30,076 nt of DNA from a virus (IMGVR_UViG_3300046476_000200:1-30076), one strand, 5' to 3'; positions 15,595-22,268 are shown, counted from the first letter of the stretch. Notes: generated by a model from the sequence alone, not told the origin. Made by a program: numbers and translations.

Positions 15595-16131
15595 TCAGCG
15601 TGTCCTGATGGTGAGAGACGGCAACCCGGAGACGAGTTCGCAGCCGGGCACGGCCTCGCCGCTCTTGAGCACCGCGAGGATGGCGCGGAGGTCCGGTTTC
15701 CTGGTGGTCTCGGTGACCACGTAGAGGTCGGGGATGGCGTCCGGGTCGGCGACCTCGGGCTTCTGCCGCCCGCTCGTCACGCTCGCGGTCAGATCCTCCA
15801 TTTCGAACCGCCGCATGCCGTTTTCGTCGAGCATGGCCATGGCCGTGCCGCGCATCATGAGCGCGCGGGCGGCGTAGCGTTTCTCGCGGGCCTTCAGCGC
15901 GTCGGCGCGCGTGCCCGCCGCCTCGGCCATGGATTCGGCATGCACCACGGCGCGGAGCAGCCGCGACAACGCTTCCTCGACGTTCGCCTGTTCCGGGCCA
16001 AGCAGGTCGATCAGCGCGGCCTCGTCGTGTTCGAGGTCGGGGTCTTCGGCGAGCAGCCGGGCGCGGGCGGCGTGCCACGCGCTCATCACCGCTTCGATGC
16101 GGAGGCCCGAGGGGGGTCGGATTTCGTTCAT
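15595..16131 (-). CDS. Gp157-family protein
   Basis: 178 residues. N-terminal helical half (LSRLLRAVVHAESMAEAAGT, ADALKAREKRYAARALMMRG) followed by the Gp157-like beta segment: RRFEMEDLTASVTSGRQKPE, DPDAIPDLYVVTETTRKPDL, RAILAVLKSGEAVPGCELV. Siphovirus Gp157-like proteins are encoded next to recombination genes; reported roles are unsettled. AAGGAG sits 7 nt before the ATG, so this first gene of the operon is well translated. Confidence 0.75.
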   Translation of the reverse strand: MNEIRPPSGLRIEAVMSAWHAARARLLAEDPDLEHDEAALIDLLGPEQANVEEALSRLLRAVVHAESMAEAAGTRADALKAREKRYAARALMMRGTAMAMLDENGMRRFEMEDLTASVTSGRQKPEVADPDAIPDLYVVTETTRKPDLRAILAVLKSGEAVPGCELVSGLPSLTIRTR

Positions 16132-16161
16132 GTGTTGACTCCTTGACTAAAGACGCCACTT

Positions 16162-16190
16162 GTCATACACAGTTTGCCCATACAGCGCAA
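16162..16190 (-). promoter_or_regulatory. Candidate leftward promoter and repeat operator in the divergent region
   Basis: On the minus strand TTGCGC (16190-16185), 17-nt spacer, TATGAC (16167-16162) would start transcription near 16155 into the Gp157-like gene. On the plus strand two TTGACT hexamers (16135-16140, 16143-16148) could serve the divergent gene. CATACA is repeated at 16164-16169 and 16179-16184, a spacing suited to a ribbon-helix-helix repressor. Promoter matches are moderate. Confidence 0.5.
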
Positions 16191-16206
16191 GACACAGGAT
16201 GCCACC

Positions 16207-16392
16207 TTGACACACAAAAAGCCCTTTACGTTGCGATTGGACGACGAATTGCGCGAGCGCGCTGAGCGAGTCGCACGGAGCCAGGAGCGCACGCTCACGT
16301 CGCTGATGACGTACGCGCTTGCCCGTGAAGTGGCTGAAATAGAGGCCAACACGGCCCGCAAGCCCGTCACGGATCAACCCCGGGCAGCCTGA
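16207..16392 (+). CDS. Ribbon-helix-helix regulator
   Basis: 61 residues from TTG 16207, preceded by AGGA 7 nt upstream; a TTG at 16174 is possible but has no ribosome-binding site. KKPFTLRLDDELRERAERVA forms the beta strand and first helix, and ERTLTSLMTYALAREVAEIE the second, the Arc/CopG pattern. It is divergent from the recombination operon and probably represses it and itself through the CATACA repeats (inference). The last 26 nt overlap the convergent gene at 16367. Confidence 0.7.
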   Translation: MTHKKPFTLRLDDELRERAERVARSQERTLTSLMTYALAREVAEIEANTARKPVTDQPRAA

Positions 16393-16696
16393 GCCACTCC
16401 GGCACCGGCACGTCGGGCTGGGGCACGGCGCGCGGGTCGTCGCGGATGGCGGCTGAGAAGTCGAATGGCCGTGTTGGCGGCGGATTTGTGTTTGTGCTAA
16501 CCTGAAGACCGGTGGGATGCTTTCCACACCCCACCAGCCTCCGGCGGGCTACAGACGGATCGCGAATACGATCCTGACCCGTTTGTGGCGATGTGCTAGC
16601 ATCGTTTTCTCCCACGGTTGCGCCGGTCAGGTGATTCTGGCCGGCGTTTCCGTTTGTAGAGCAGTCCCCGAACAATTCCATCTGACGCGCGCTCAC
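16367..16696 (-). CDS. Hypothetical protein after RusA
   Basis: About 109 residues from GTG 16696, which overlaps the RusA stop (GTGA); GTG 16711 in the same frame is possible. Starts SARQMELFGDC and ends with a Pro-rich segment (DDPRAVPQPDVPVPEWLRLP). Low complexity in the middle (Asn/Thr/Gly). Supported mainly by the operon overlap style and by filling a 300-nt gap that otherwise has no gene. Function unknown. Confidence 0.45.
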   Translation of the reverse strand: MSARQMELFGDCSTNGNAGQNHLTGATVGENDASTSPQTGQDRIRDPSVARRRLVGCGKHPTGLQVSTNTNPPPTRPFDFSAAIRDDPRAVPQPDVPVPEWLRLPGVDP

Positions 16697-17184
16697 GCCG
16701 GCGGTATCCACGTCAGGCCCGGCTTCGTCCGCGTCACCGTCCGCCCCGCCCCCTTGGCCCCCTTGGCCCCGCGTGGCTTCGCCGCCCGCCGCACCGCGCC
16801 CATCTCCGGCAGCGCCCAGATCGCCACCATCACGTCCTCGCGCGCGACGGGACGCACGATCAACTCATGCAGGTTCCCATCGTTGCTGATGAGGCCTACG
16901 GTTTCGCATAAGTCGAGAGTTGCCTTAGCCCAATTATCTGAATCACGGCGGCTGATCGGCACCTCGATCAGCGCGTTGAACCGGCAATCCACGGGCGGGA
17001 TGCCGCACAACTGTCGCCGCAGTTCCCAGCCCGCCGAGAATGCCCACGCGCGGTAAGCGGGCGAGCGGACGCGCGGCTGGCCCGGTGCCCTGATCCACAG
17101 CGCGTTGAGGCTGGGACAGCGCGGCATCGTCACCACCCGATCGGGCGTGGCGTCTGACCAGTGCGCCGTGCCGCCGCCGCTCAC
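16693..17184 (-). CDS. RusA-like Holliday junction resolvase
   Basis: 163 residues from GTG 17184 (GTGA overlap with the methyltransferase stop); the longer frame is a shadow. Core pattern: PSLNALW at 24-30, YRAWAF at about 44-49, then RRDSDNWAKATLDLCETVGL with Asp81, Asp83, Asn84, Lys87 and Asp91, and SNDGNL with Asp102, matching the D-x-DN-x2-K and downstream acidic residues of RusA (about 120 residues in E. coli). It would resolve branched DNA before packaging. The C-terminal 40 residues are Lys/Arg/Gly-rich and unlike RusA; they could bind DNA. Confidence 0.82.
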   Translation of the reverse strand: MSGGGTAHWSDATPDRVVTMPRCPSLNALWIRAPGQPRVRSPAYRAWAFSAGWELRRQLCGIPPVDCRFNALIEVPISRRDSDNWAKATLDLCETVGLISNDGNLHELIVRPVAREDVMVAIWALPEMGAVRRAAKPRGAKGAKGAGRTVTRTKPGLTWIPPA

Positions 17185-17834
17185 GCGAACAGATCCGCGA
17201 TGACGGCGGCCTTGGGCGCGGGACGCTGAACGAACAGGTCGGGCTGCCGATACGCCTGCTCGATGCGGCGGCACGCGATGTCGAAGTATCGTGGCTCTAT
17301 CTCGATTCCGATGAAGCGGCGGCCGAGCCGCGCGCAGGCGACGCCTGTCGTGCCGCTGCCCATGAACGGATCGAGGATGGTGCCCTTGGTCCGCTCCACC
17401 AGTTCGGCCATGAGGTTTTGGTTTTTCTCGGTCGGGTGGCCGCTTGCCTCGATGCCCGTCAAACCCGGAAAGACGACATAATGAGACATGACGCGGCTTG
17501 CGCGCTTTCGCCCGTCAGCATGGAACTCGAACACGGGTTCGTAATTGTCCGGCCGGTTGCTGTTTGAGCGATGCCATACGTGAACGGCAACGAGGGGGCG
17601 CGGAACGCGCGGTCTCGCCATCTCGGTCCAGAACACCAGCCAATGCACCGCGCAAGGCTCCATTCGGAAGGTTGCGCGGGCGGCCTCAATACCATCGGTA
17701 AAATGGCCCGCGCCGTTCGGATACGGTGGATCGGTCACCACGGCATCGACCGGGCCAAGCATCGGCAGCACGTCGCGGCAGTCGCCGAGGTAGAGCGTGG
17801 CATCCCCGATCCGCTCGACGCGCGGCGCGCTCAC
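17181..17834 (-). CDS. DNA amino-methyltransferase (N6-A or N4-C)
   Basis: 217 residues from GTG 17834, chosen because it overlaps the zinc-ribbon stop (GTGA). Catalytic motif DPPY at 35-38 precedes the SAM-binding motif DPFMGSGTTG at 155-164, the beta-class order. HPTEKN at 133-138 and GRRFIGIEIEPRYFDIACRR at about 171-190 are typical. The target-recognition part between them is short (about 90 residues), so specificity cannot be inferred. No restriction nuclease is adjacent, so it is an orphan methylase, probably for evasion of host restriction or for gene control. It follows a zinc-ribbon mini-protein and a radical SAM gene. Confidence 0.9.
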   Translation of the reverse strand: MSAPRVERIGDATLYLGDCRDVLPMLGPVDAVVTDPPYPNGAGHFTDGIEAARATFRMEPCAVHWLVFWTEMARPRVPRPLVAVHVWHRSNSNRPDNYEPVFEFHADGRKRASRVMSHYVVFPGLTGIEASGHPTEKNQNLMAELVERTKGTILDPFMGSGTTGVACARLGRRFIGIEIEPRYFDIACRRIEQAYRQPDLFVQRPAPKAAVIADLFA

Positions 17835-18007
17835 CGGGCGGGTTCCTTGACGGGGTATTTCCCGCCGTTCGCATCCGCGATTTGTGTCAGGCAGACGCCG
17901 CAATAAGGCCGCCACCACTGGATAAACGACGCGTGTCCCTGACACCTGACGCACGTCAGGTCATGGAACGCCGAACGGCCTGAAGCCACGAACGGCGGGC
18001 CGCTCAT
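17831..18007 (-). CDS. 58-residue zinc-ribbon mini-protein
   Basis: Short gene with ATGA overlap to the radical SAM stop and GTGA overlap to the methyltransferase start. Residues: MSGPPFVASGRSAFHDLTCV, then RCQGHASFIQWW, then PYCGVC. CxxC at 19-22 and CxxC at 36-39 form a classic zinc-ribbon knuckle pair. The doubly overlapping position and the two knuckles make it a convincing gene. It may be an adaptor for a nucleic-acid enzyme; this is inference. Confidence 0.75.
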   Translation of the reverse strand: MSGPPFVASGRSAFHDLTCVRCQGHASFIQWWRPYCGVCLTQIADANGGKYPVKEPAR

Positions 18008-18996
18008 GACGCGTCCGCCAGTTCAATCTGCCTTGTGTCGGGATACCGGTCGCGTTTTGCGTTGGCGTCGTAAGCGGAGAACGGCACCGCCCGGTAAAGT
18101 CCCGTGATCGCCCACCGTTGGAACTGCTTCAGGCCCCGGTAACGGGCCGGATCGGTGGCGCGGCAGTCGAAGACCATGGGGTATGGCTCGATGCCACGCT
18201 CCACCATCCGCTCGAAACGATGATGGATGCGCTCCCACGTCTCGTGCTTGTCCCAGCCCACCAGCATGTAAGCGCGCAGATGCCGGGCGGGCACGCCGGC
18301 CGCCTCCAGCATGGCCACGCCCCGGAAGAACACGCCTTCGTCCTTGAGGTTGTCCCATGCCGTGTAAAGACGGCGCTCCGAAAACCTGTCGTCGCGATAC
18401 TCCACCGTCGCCAGCGCCTCGGCTGCTTCCGGCGACAGGTGGCGCACGTTGATGCCCTGGTTCAGACAGACCTTGAAATCGCCGTCGCGGATTTCGGCGA
18501 TGCGATCACGCCATTCCGGGGCGCCGAAGAAATCGTTGTCCAGCAAATGCAATTTCCTGGGATGTTCGGGGCCGCGCCATATCTCCGCGATGCGGTTGGT
18601 CGAGCGCGCTTTGCCCTCTTTGGCGGGCACCACACAGAACTTGCACGACAGGCGGCAGCCGCGTTGCGTGAAGCCGATGGACGGCTCGAACGCCGGATAC
18701 AGTGAATAGTCGTAATGCTCATATGGGCCGATCTCGTCTTCGACCGTGCGCTGGCTGGCCGTACCGGTTCCACCCAGGATCGCGCCCGGCCACGCGGCGA
18801 GGAAGCGTGCGATCTTTGGCGCGCTGAATTTGAAGATGGTTGAGCCGTAGACGCGATCGTAGTCGCCCTCGAACAGATCGCGCTCGGCCTGGTGCGTGAA
18901 CGTCACTTCGTCGCCGCGCGCCTTGTGCCAGTGCGCCAGCTTCATCAGCGCCAGGTTCGGGAGAGACCCATCAAGTTGCGTCAACCGGACGCGCAT
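18004..18996 (-). CDS. Radical SAM enzyme
   Basis: 330 residues from ATG 18996. The radical SAM cluster motif CxxxCxxC is at Cys114, Cys118 and Cys121 (QRGCRLSCKFC), a [4Fe-4S] site that generates the 5'-deoxyadenosyl radical. LHLLDNDFFG near 149-158 fits a following barrel strand. Residues 1-100 (MRVRLTQLDGSLPNLALMKL, YDRVYGSTIFKFSAP) look like a degenerate cobalamin-binding-type fold, as in MiaB- or B12-type relatives, but no DxHxxG motif was seen. Reaction and substrate are unknown. Neighbours (methyltransferase, zinc-ribbon, PP-loop protein) suggest nucleic-acid modification. Confidence 0.82.
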   Translation of the reverse strand: MRVRLTQLDGSLPNLALMKLAHWHKARGDEVTFTHQAERDLFEGDYDRVYGSTIFKFSAPKIARFLAAWPGAILGGTGTASQRTVEDEIGPYEHYDYSLYPAFEPSIGFTQRGCRLSCKFCVVPAKEGKARSTNRIAEIWRGPEHPRKLHLLDNDFFGAPEWRDRIAEIRDGDFKVCLNQGINVRHLSPEAAEALATVEYRDDRFSERRLYTAWDNLKDEGVFFRGVAMLEAAGVPARHLRAYMLVGWDKHETWERIHHRFERMVERGIEPYPMVFDCRATDPARYRGLKQFQRWAITGLYRAVPFSAYDANAKRDRYPDTRQIELADAS

Positions 18997-19069
18997 CAAA
19001 AGACCCCGGCGCCTGGGGAGGTTGTCGCGCGGCGCCGGGGGATCGTTGGCGCCAATTCCGTTGCTCGTC

Positions 19070-19156
19070 TCACTGCAACAGCGCCCAGAGCGCCCAGATC
19101 CACATGCCGACCACGACGGCGGCGACGGCGCGAGCGGCGAGGGGGAGGTGGCTCAT
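19070..19156 (-). CDS. 28-residue single-helix membrane peptide
   Basis: Short frame starting MSHLPLAARAVAAVVVGMWI and ending WALWALLQ, one hydrophobic helix. GAGAGGA lies about 10 nt before the ATG. It is in the leftward operon between the PP-loop gene and the radical SAM gene. A gene this short is uncertain; the ribosome-binding site and clean hydrophobic sequence are the only support. Confidence 0.45.
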   Translation of the reverse strand: MSHLPLAARAVAAVVVGMWIWALWALLQ

Positions 19157-19256
19157 GCGACAAGATCCTCTCGTCTGAAAGTAGCTGGCGAAAAGTATTG
19201 CGATATGCAGCCAGCACGCGCAAAGACGCCGCCGTGGTCAATAAAGGACAGCGATA

Positions 19257-19466
19257 ATGAAATGGCGCATTGACTATTCCGACGAAACCGGCGCGGGCGA
19301 TTTCGATCCGGTCGAGTATGAAGCCCGCGATTTGGCCGAACGAGAGGCGCGTGAACGGCTCGCGAGCGCCGATATGCCATGGGCGGTCAGGGCGCGGCTG
19401 TTCGCCGTGACGAACGATGGTGAGCCCGCCGACGACCAAAGCGGCGCCGTCACGATCAGGAAGTAG
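19257..19466 (+). CDS. Small acidic protein on the opposite strand of the leftward operon
   Basis: 69 residues with AAAGGA 8 nt before the ATG. Sequence KWRIDYSDETGAGDFDPVEY, then EARDLAEREARERLASADMP, then ARLFAVTNDGEPADDQSGAV. Strongly acidic, codon usage like the other genes, and it ends 5 nt before the end of the convergent PP-loop gene. No family recognised; small acidic phage proteins sometimes act as DNA mimics or inhibitors, which is speculation here. No clear promoter was found upstream. Confidence 0.6.
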   Translation: MKWRIDYSDETGAGDFDPVEYEARDLAEREARERLASADMPWAVRARLFAVTNDGEPADDQSGAVTIRK

Positions 19467-19471
19467 CGGCA

Positions 19472-20329
19472 TCATACGCCGCACCCCGCGTCTTCGCAGG
19501 CCAGAGCCTTCTCGTTCAAATCGAACGGGAGGGTGCCCTGGTCCCTGACCACGCGCGCCATGGTCGCGTAGTCCTCGCGGTCGATGCGAAACGTCGCGCC
19601 GCTCTTTTCGCGGGTGCGGGTTTGCTTCGCGTTGACTTCCATGTTTTCCCACCACGTCATGCGGGCGGGATGGTCCTGATACATGCGTGAGAGCGCGGCG
19701 CGGCTCTTGAGCATGCAGCCGTCGCAATTGCCTTCCCACGGGCCGGACAATCGTAAATCGAACGGCTGCGCTTTCCAGAACCGCAGCACGTCGATTTCTT
19801 CGATCCCCGCCGTGGCGAGCGGGCAAATCGTCGGGTAGCCGTCCTTTTTCTGCTTCGCCGGATCGGTGGCTTTATTGACCCTGGCCGGTTCGTCGGCGCG
19901 CAGACCAATAACGTTCAGCCATTTCCGCCATCCGCGCGTGGCGATGATGAAGCGCCGCATCGTGCGGATTTTCAGTTCGACCGTGCAAAAGCGCGTGACC
20001 GGGTTGGGCAGGAACTGCCGCGCCCGCACCACCGCTTCGAACGGTTCGCCGTCCCGGGCCGCGCTGTTGTGCGAGACCTCGCGAAATGTCGGTCCATCGT
20101 CGCGCGCGTATTCCAGCCAAATGATCGGCGCATTCCACGCCGCCCCGCAGTCGCGCACGAAGTCGAGCGTGGCGGGCATCTCGCGCCCGGTGTTCGCGAA
20201 GCAGACCACCACATCTTCGGGAAGTCGCCCGCCGTGCGCCTGGAGGATGCGGTGCAGCATGTACGCCGACGTGCGCCCGCCTGAGAACGAGATCACCGCC
20301 GGCCCATGGATCAGGAACGGATCGCTCAT
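19472..20329 (-). CDS. PP-loop ATP pyrophosphatase, PAPS-reductase-like
   Basis: 285 residues. The PP-loop SFSGGRTSAYM lies at 14-24. The family activates sulfate or nucleic-acid targets through an adenylate. Candidate metal or Fe-S ligands: Cys115 (RFC), Cys169 (TICP), Cys202 and Cys205 (NCDGC), Cys278 and Cys283. It resembles phage 'phosphoadenosine phosphosulfate reductase' proteins whose substrate is unknown, and more distantly DndC/TtcA-type thiolation enzymes. The ATG overlaps the upstream stop (ATGA). Radical SAM and methyltransferase neighbours favour DNA or RNA modification over sulfur assimilation. Confidence 0.82.
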   Translation of the reverse strand: MSDPFLIHGPAVISFSGGRTSAYMLHRILQAHGGRLPEDVVVCFANTGREMPATLDFVRDCGAAWNAPIIWLEYARDDGPTFREVSHNSAARDGEPFEAVVRARQFLPNPVTRFCTVELKIRTMRRFIIATRGWRKWLNVIGLRADEPARVNKATDPAKQKKDGYPTICPLATAGIEEIDVLRFWKAQPFDLRLSGPWEGNCDGCMLKSRAALSRMYQDHPARMTWWENMEVNAKQTRTREKSGATFRIDREDYATMARVVRDQGTLPFDLNEKALACEDAGCGV

Positions 20330-20541
20330 CGCCAGCCGGCCGGGTGATCAGGTCCGGCCTCCCGCGTTGGACATTTTCGCGGGATCGGCGCCCCGGACTT
20401 TCCGCGTCCTCGCCGCGCGGCGTTTTCGGTTTTGCTCTGGCTTTGCCGATCGTACGCCATTTCCCGTTGCCGGCGCATGACGCGCCCGACGACGCGGGCC
20501 ACCAACTCGCCGATCGGGATGAAGTCGCGGAGCGGGCTCAT
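20326..20541 (-). CDS. Small basic hypothetical protein
   Basis: 71 residues from ATG 20541 (ATGA overlap with the upstream stop). Short helix (IGELVARVVGRVMRRQREMA) then a Lys/Arg-rich disordered tail. Possibly nucleic-acid binding; no family recognised. Confidence 0.55.
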   Translation of the reverse strand: MSPLRDFIPIGELVARVVGRVMRRQREMAYDRQSQSKTENAARRGRGKSGAPIPRKCPTREAGPDHPAGWR

Positions 20542-20729
20542 GCCGCCCGCCGCCCGTATCGTTTCGACCAGCACGCGAGGCACCACGCGGCGTCAGCCAC
20601 GCCCGCTTCCACCGCTTTGTCCCGGCGTGTGAACAGGTCGATGGCGTCCAGCCGCGACGGCTCCACGCCCGGCCGCAGCGCGAAAACCTCCGCCGAGCCG
20701 CACGCGCAGGACGGGAACAACGCGGCCAC
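20538..20729 (-). CDS. Small Cys-containing protein, zinc-binding candidate
   Basis: 63 residues from GTG 20729, directly after the Cro-like stop. Cys pairs CACGSAEVFALRPG near the N-terminus and WCLACW near residue 51 form CxC and CxxC knuckles, consistent with one zinc site. Resembles phage zinc-ribbon mini-proteins; function unknown. Confidence 0.6.
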   Translation of the reverse strand: MAALFPSCACGSAEVFALRPGVEPSRLDAIDLFTRRDKAVEAGVADAAWCLACWSKRYGRRAA

Positions 20730-20936
20730 CTAGTCGGCCAGCGCGGCGGCGATGAACGCGCGAATGCGTGCCCGCGTCGCCCGCCTCGGCTCGCGACCGT
20801 TTCTCAGATCCAGCACCAGCACGGGGTCGCCCATGACGGCGAGGCCGAACGTCGAGGCGGACATACCGGTGGCGCGCAAGAACAACTCGACGCTGGCCAG
20901 GATAGGATCGGTATCGCTGTCGAGGTCTGGGCACAT
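20730..20936 (-). CDS. Cro-like HTH regulator
   Basis: 68 residues. SVELFLRATGMSASTFGLAV then MGDPVLVLDLRNGREPRRAT then RARIRAFIAA is the short XRE-like fold found in phage Cro-type and accessory regulators of alphaproteobacteria (helix-turn-helix at about 21-45). It is the first gene of the leftward early operon and divergent from a CI-like gene, the layout of a Cro/CI switch. The upstream dyad at 20946-20965 is its probable target or that of its partner (inference). Confidence 0.72.
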   Translation of the reverse strand: MCPDLDSDTDPILASVELFLRATGMSASTFGLAVMGDPVLVLDLRNGREPRRATRARIRAFIAAALAD

Positions 20937-20945
20937 CGCCCTATT

Positions 20946-20965
20946 CCATAGGATTCAGCCTATGG
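20946..20965. promoter_or_regulatory. Operator dyad in the divergent immunity region
   Basis: CCATAGG-ATTCAG-CCTATGG is a perfect 7-6-7 inverted repeat just upstream of the Cro-like gene. Related half-sites lie nearby (ATCCTA at 20983-20988, TCCTA at 21010-21014, TAGGAT at 21024-21029). On the minus strand TTGACG (20973-20968) could be a -35 box whose spacer and -10 region overlap this dyad, but the spacing to TATGGA is short (15 nt). Confidence 0.65.
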
Positions 20966-21000
20966 CGTCAAGCCCGGCGATCATCCTACGCCAATCCCTC

Positions 21001-21029
21001 TTGGCAATTTCCTATGACCGGATTAGGAT
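21001..21029 (+). promoter_or_regulatory. Rightward promoter for the CI-like gene
   Basis: TTGGCA (21001-21006), 17-nt spacer, TAGGAT (21024-21029). The -10 box is also an operator half-site. The predicted start (about 21036) coincides with the ATG at 21037, so the mRNA may be leaderless, as for lambda cI from PRM. The same AGGA could alternatively serve as a Shine-Dalgarno for a transcript begun further upstream. Confidence 0.55.
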
Positions 21030-21036
21030 GCCCGCG

Positions 21037-21470
21037 ATGGCCGATCCTGACAGCGCGAGGGAATACCTCCGGGCGTCCCTGCCCAGTGGACGGAGGCGTC
21101 GCGCGCGTTGAGCCGCAACCCGACTTACGTGCAGCAGTACATCAGGCGGGGCAAACCACAATATCTGTTCGACGCCGACCGGCGCATTCTGGTCCGGCTG
21201 TATAAGCTCGACCCGGAGAAGTTACGCCCCCCGGTCAAGCGAGCGCGCCGCCTCGGCCGCCCGCCGGAGAATGTCGGCGGTCAGCATCTCGTAGACGCCA
21301 ACATCGCGCAGATATTGCTCGACACCCCGCAGGCGGCGCCGCTGCTCCGCGCTTTCGCCGGCATGTCCCCAAGCGATCGCCGCGCCATTCTTCAGCTTGC
21401 CAGGTCCATCCCGCGCGCCGCCAACGATCCGCCCGTCGATCCGGCGCGCGCGGTCGCGATAACCGTCTAA
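21037..21470 (+). pseudogene. CI-like repressor gene, apparently split by a -1 frameshift
   Basis: The frame from ATG 21037 (MADPDSAREYLRASLP) ends at a TGA at 21111 after 24 codons. The -1 frame, open from 21051, carries the rest of the HTH: QWTEASRALSRNPTYVQQYI, RRGKPQYLFDADRRILVRLY. Joined, they match N-termini of alphaproteobacterial phage repressors; separately, the second frame (usable only from TTG 21108, TTGA overlap) lacks the first helices. The break lies near 21076-21087 at short C runs. The C-terminus (LLDTPQAAPLLRAFAGMSPS) has no S24 peptidase. It could be an assembly error, a true loss of immunity, or translational coupling at TTGA. Confidence 0.6.
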
Positions 21471-21537
21471 AGACCAAATTTCTCCCAAGTGTGAACTCCC
21501 CTTCACCATTGATCGGAGCCGACGAATTTCGTCCCGT

Positions 21538-21556
21538 GCGTAGGATTAGCCTACGC
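21538..21556. promoter_or_regulatory. Second operator dyad upstream of the rightward operon
   Basis: GCGTAGG-ATTAG-CCTACGC, a perfect 7-5-7 inverted repeat sharing the TAGGATT...CCTA core with the dyad at 20946. It lies just upstream of the promoter at 21562, and a related half-site TCCTA sits at 21583-21587. This fits coordinated control of both operons by one repressor. Confidence 0.65.
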
Positions 21557-21561
21557 GCCGC

Positions 21562-21591
21562 TTGACCTTTATATAGGCAAAGTCCTACGAT
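21562..21591 (+). promoter_or_regulatory. Rightward promoter for the accessory operon
   Basis: TTGACC (21562-21567), 18-nt spacer, TACGAT (21586-21591), predicting a start near 21598 and a short leader before the gene at 21621. It is flanked by the dyad operator. The remaining gap, 21471-21537, shows no other signal. Confidence 0.55.
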
Positions 21592-21620
21592 GCCTCGAGC
21601 AACACGGCTTGAGGCTTCCA

Positions 21621-22073
21621 ATGTCATCCACGACGAGACTGTCCCCGTCCCCGCCGGTCGGTCATTTATCCGACACTGTCCGCGACATTACCTTACCCGC
21701 CACCCCTGGCAAGTCGCGTCTTGTATCGGAGCCGTTATCATTACACTGTGATTGCGAGGACGGTTGGGTCTGGCGAGGCCGTCGCGGCCCCAACGATCCA
21801 GATGGCGACATGGAAAGATGCGAGGCGCCGGGTTGCGAGTCTGGTGTCATACACATGCGCTGTGACACGCCCGGTTGCGCCGGCGAGGCGACGGCGGTCG
21901 TGGACGGCGAATATTTCTGCGAGCCGTGCGCGGCACACGTTCGGGCCGAGGCGGACCTCGCGGCGATCGAGGCGTTGACGGACCATTGCCGGGCCAGGGA
22001 GCACGCCATCCCCTTCACCGTGCTCTACGGCGCCGTGGCCGCCGTCCAACGCCTACGGGGCGAACGGACGTGA
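21621..22073 (+). CDS. Multi-zinc-finger protein
   Basis: 150 residues from ATG 21621, with GAGG 6 nt upstream; TTG 21609 would add four residues. After a disordered N-terminus come several Cys pairs: CDCEDGW, CEAPGCESG, CDTPGCAG and YFCEPCAAH, the DnaJ-like or rubredoxin-like arrangement of two zinc sites. A helical tail follows (RAEADLAAIEALTDHCRARE). First gene of the rightward accessory operon. Possible nucleic-acid or chaperone-like role; no family certain. Confidence 0.7.
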   Translation: MSSTTRLSPSPPVGHLSDTVRDITLPATPGKSRLVSEPLSLHCDCEDGWVWRGRRGPNDPDGDMERCEAPGCESGVIHMRCDTPGCAGEATAVVDGEYFCEPCAAHVRAEADLAAIEALTDHCRAREHAIPFTVLYGAVAAVQRLRGERT

Positions 22074-22267
22074 GTGAGCAGGCGGACATCGAGCAACTGG
22101 CCGACGAAGTCTCGCCGTGGTCCGCGTCGATCGCCACCCGGCTGCGGGCCGTCGCGTGGCGCGTGGGGCGGCTGGAGCGGGCGGCTGATGAGATCGTCGA
22201 TGACGCGAGGCAGACGGCCCTGGCCCGGCACGGCGCCGTCCTGGCCCTCGTCAGGCGGGTTGGCTGA
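22070..22267 (+). CDS. Small helical hypothetical protein
   Basis: 65 residues from GTG 22070, which overlaps the preceding stop (GTGA). All-helical (ASIATRLRAVAWRVGRLERA, ADEIVDDARQTALARHGAVL), coiled-coil-like. Unknown; part of the accessory operon. Confidence 0.6.
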   Translation: MSEQADIEQLADEVSPWSASIATRLRAVAWRVGRLERAADEIVDDARQTALARHGAVLALVRRVG

Positions 22268-22268
22268 C

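Noticed and set aside
18996-19826. Leftward frame of 276 codons overlapping the PP-loop gene
   Set aside because: Out of frame with the PP-loop gene and Arg/Pro-rich; the short frames at 19070 and 19257 have better start signals.
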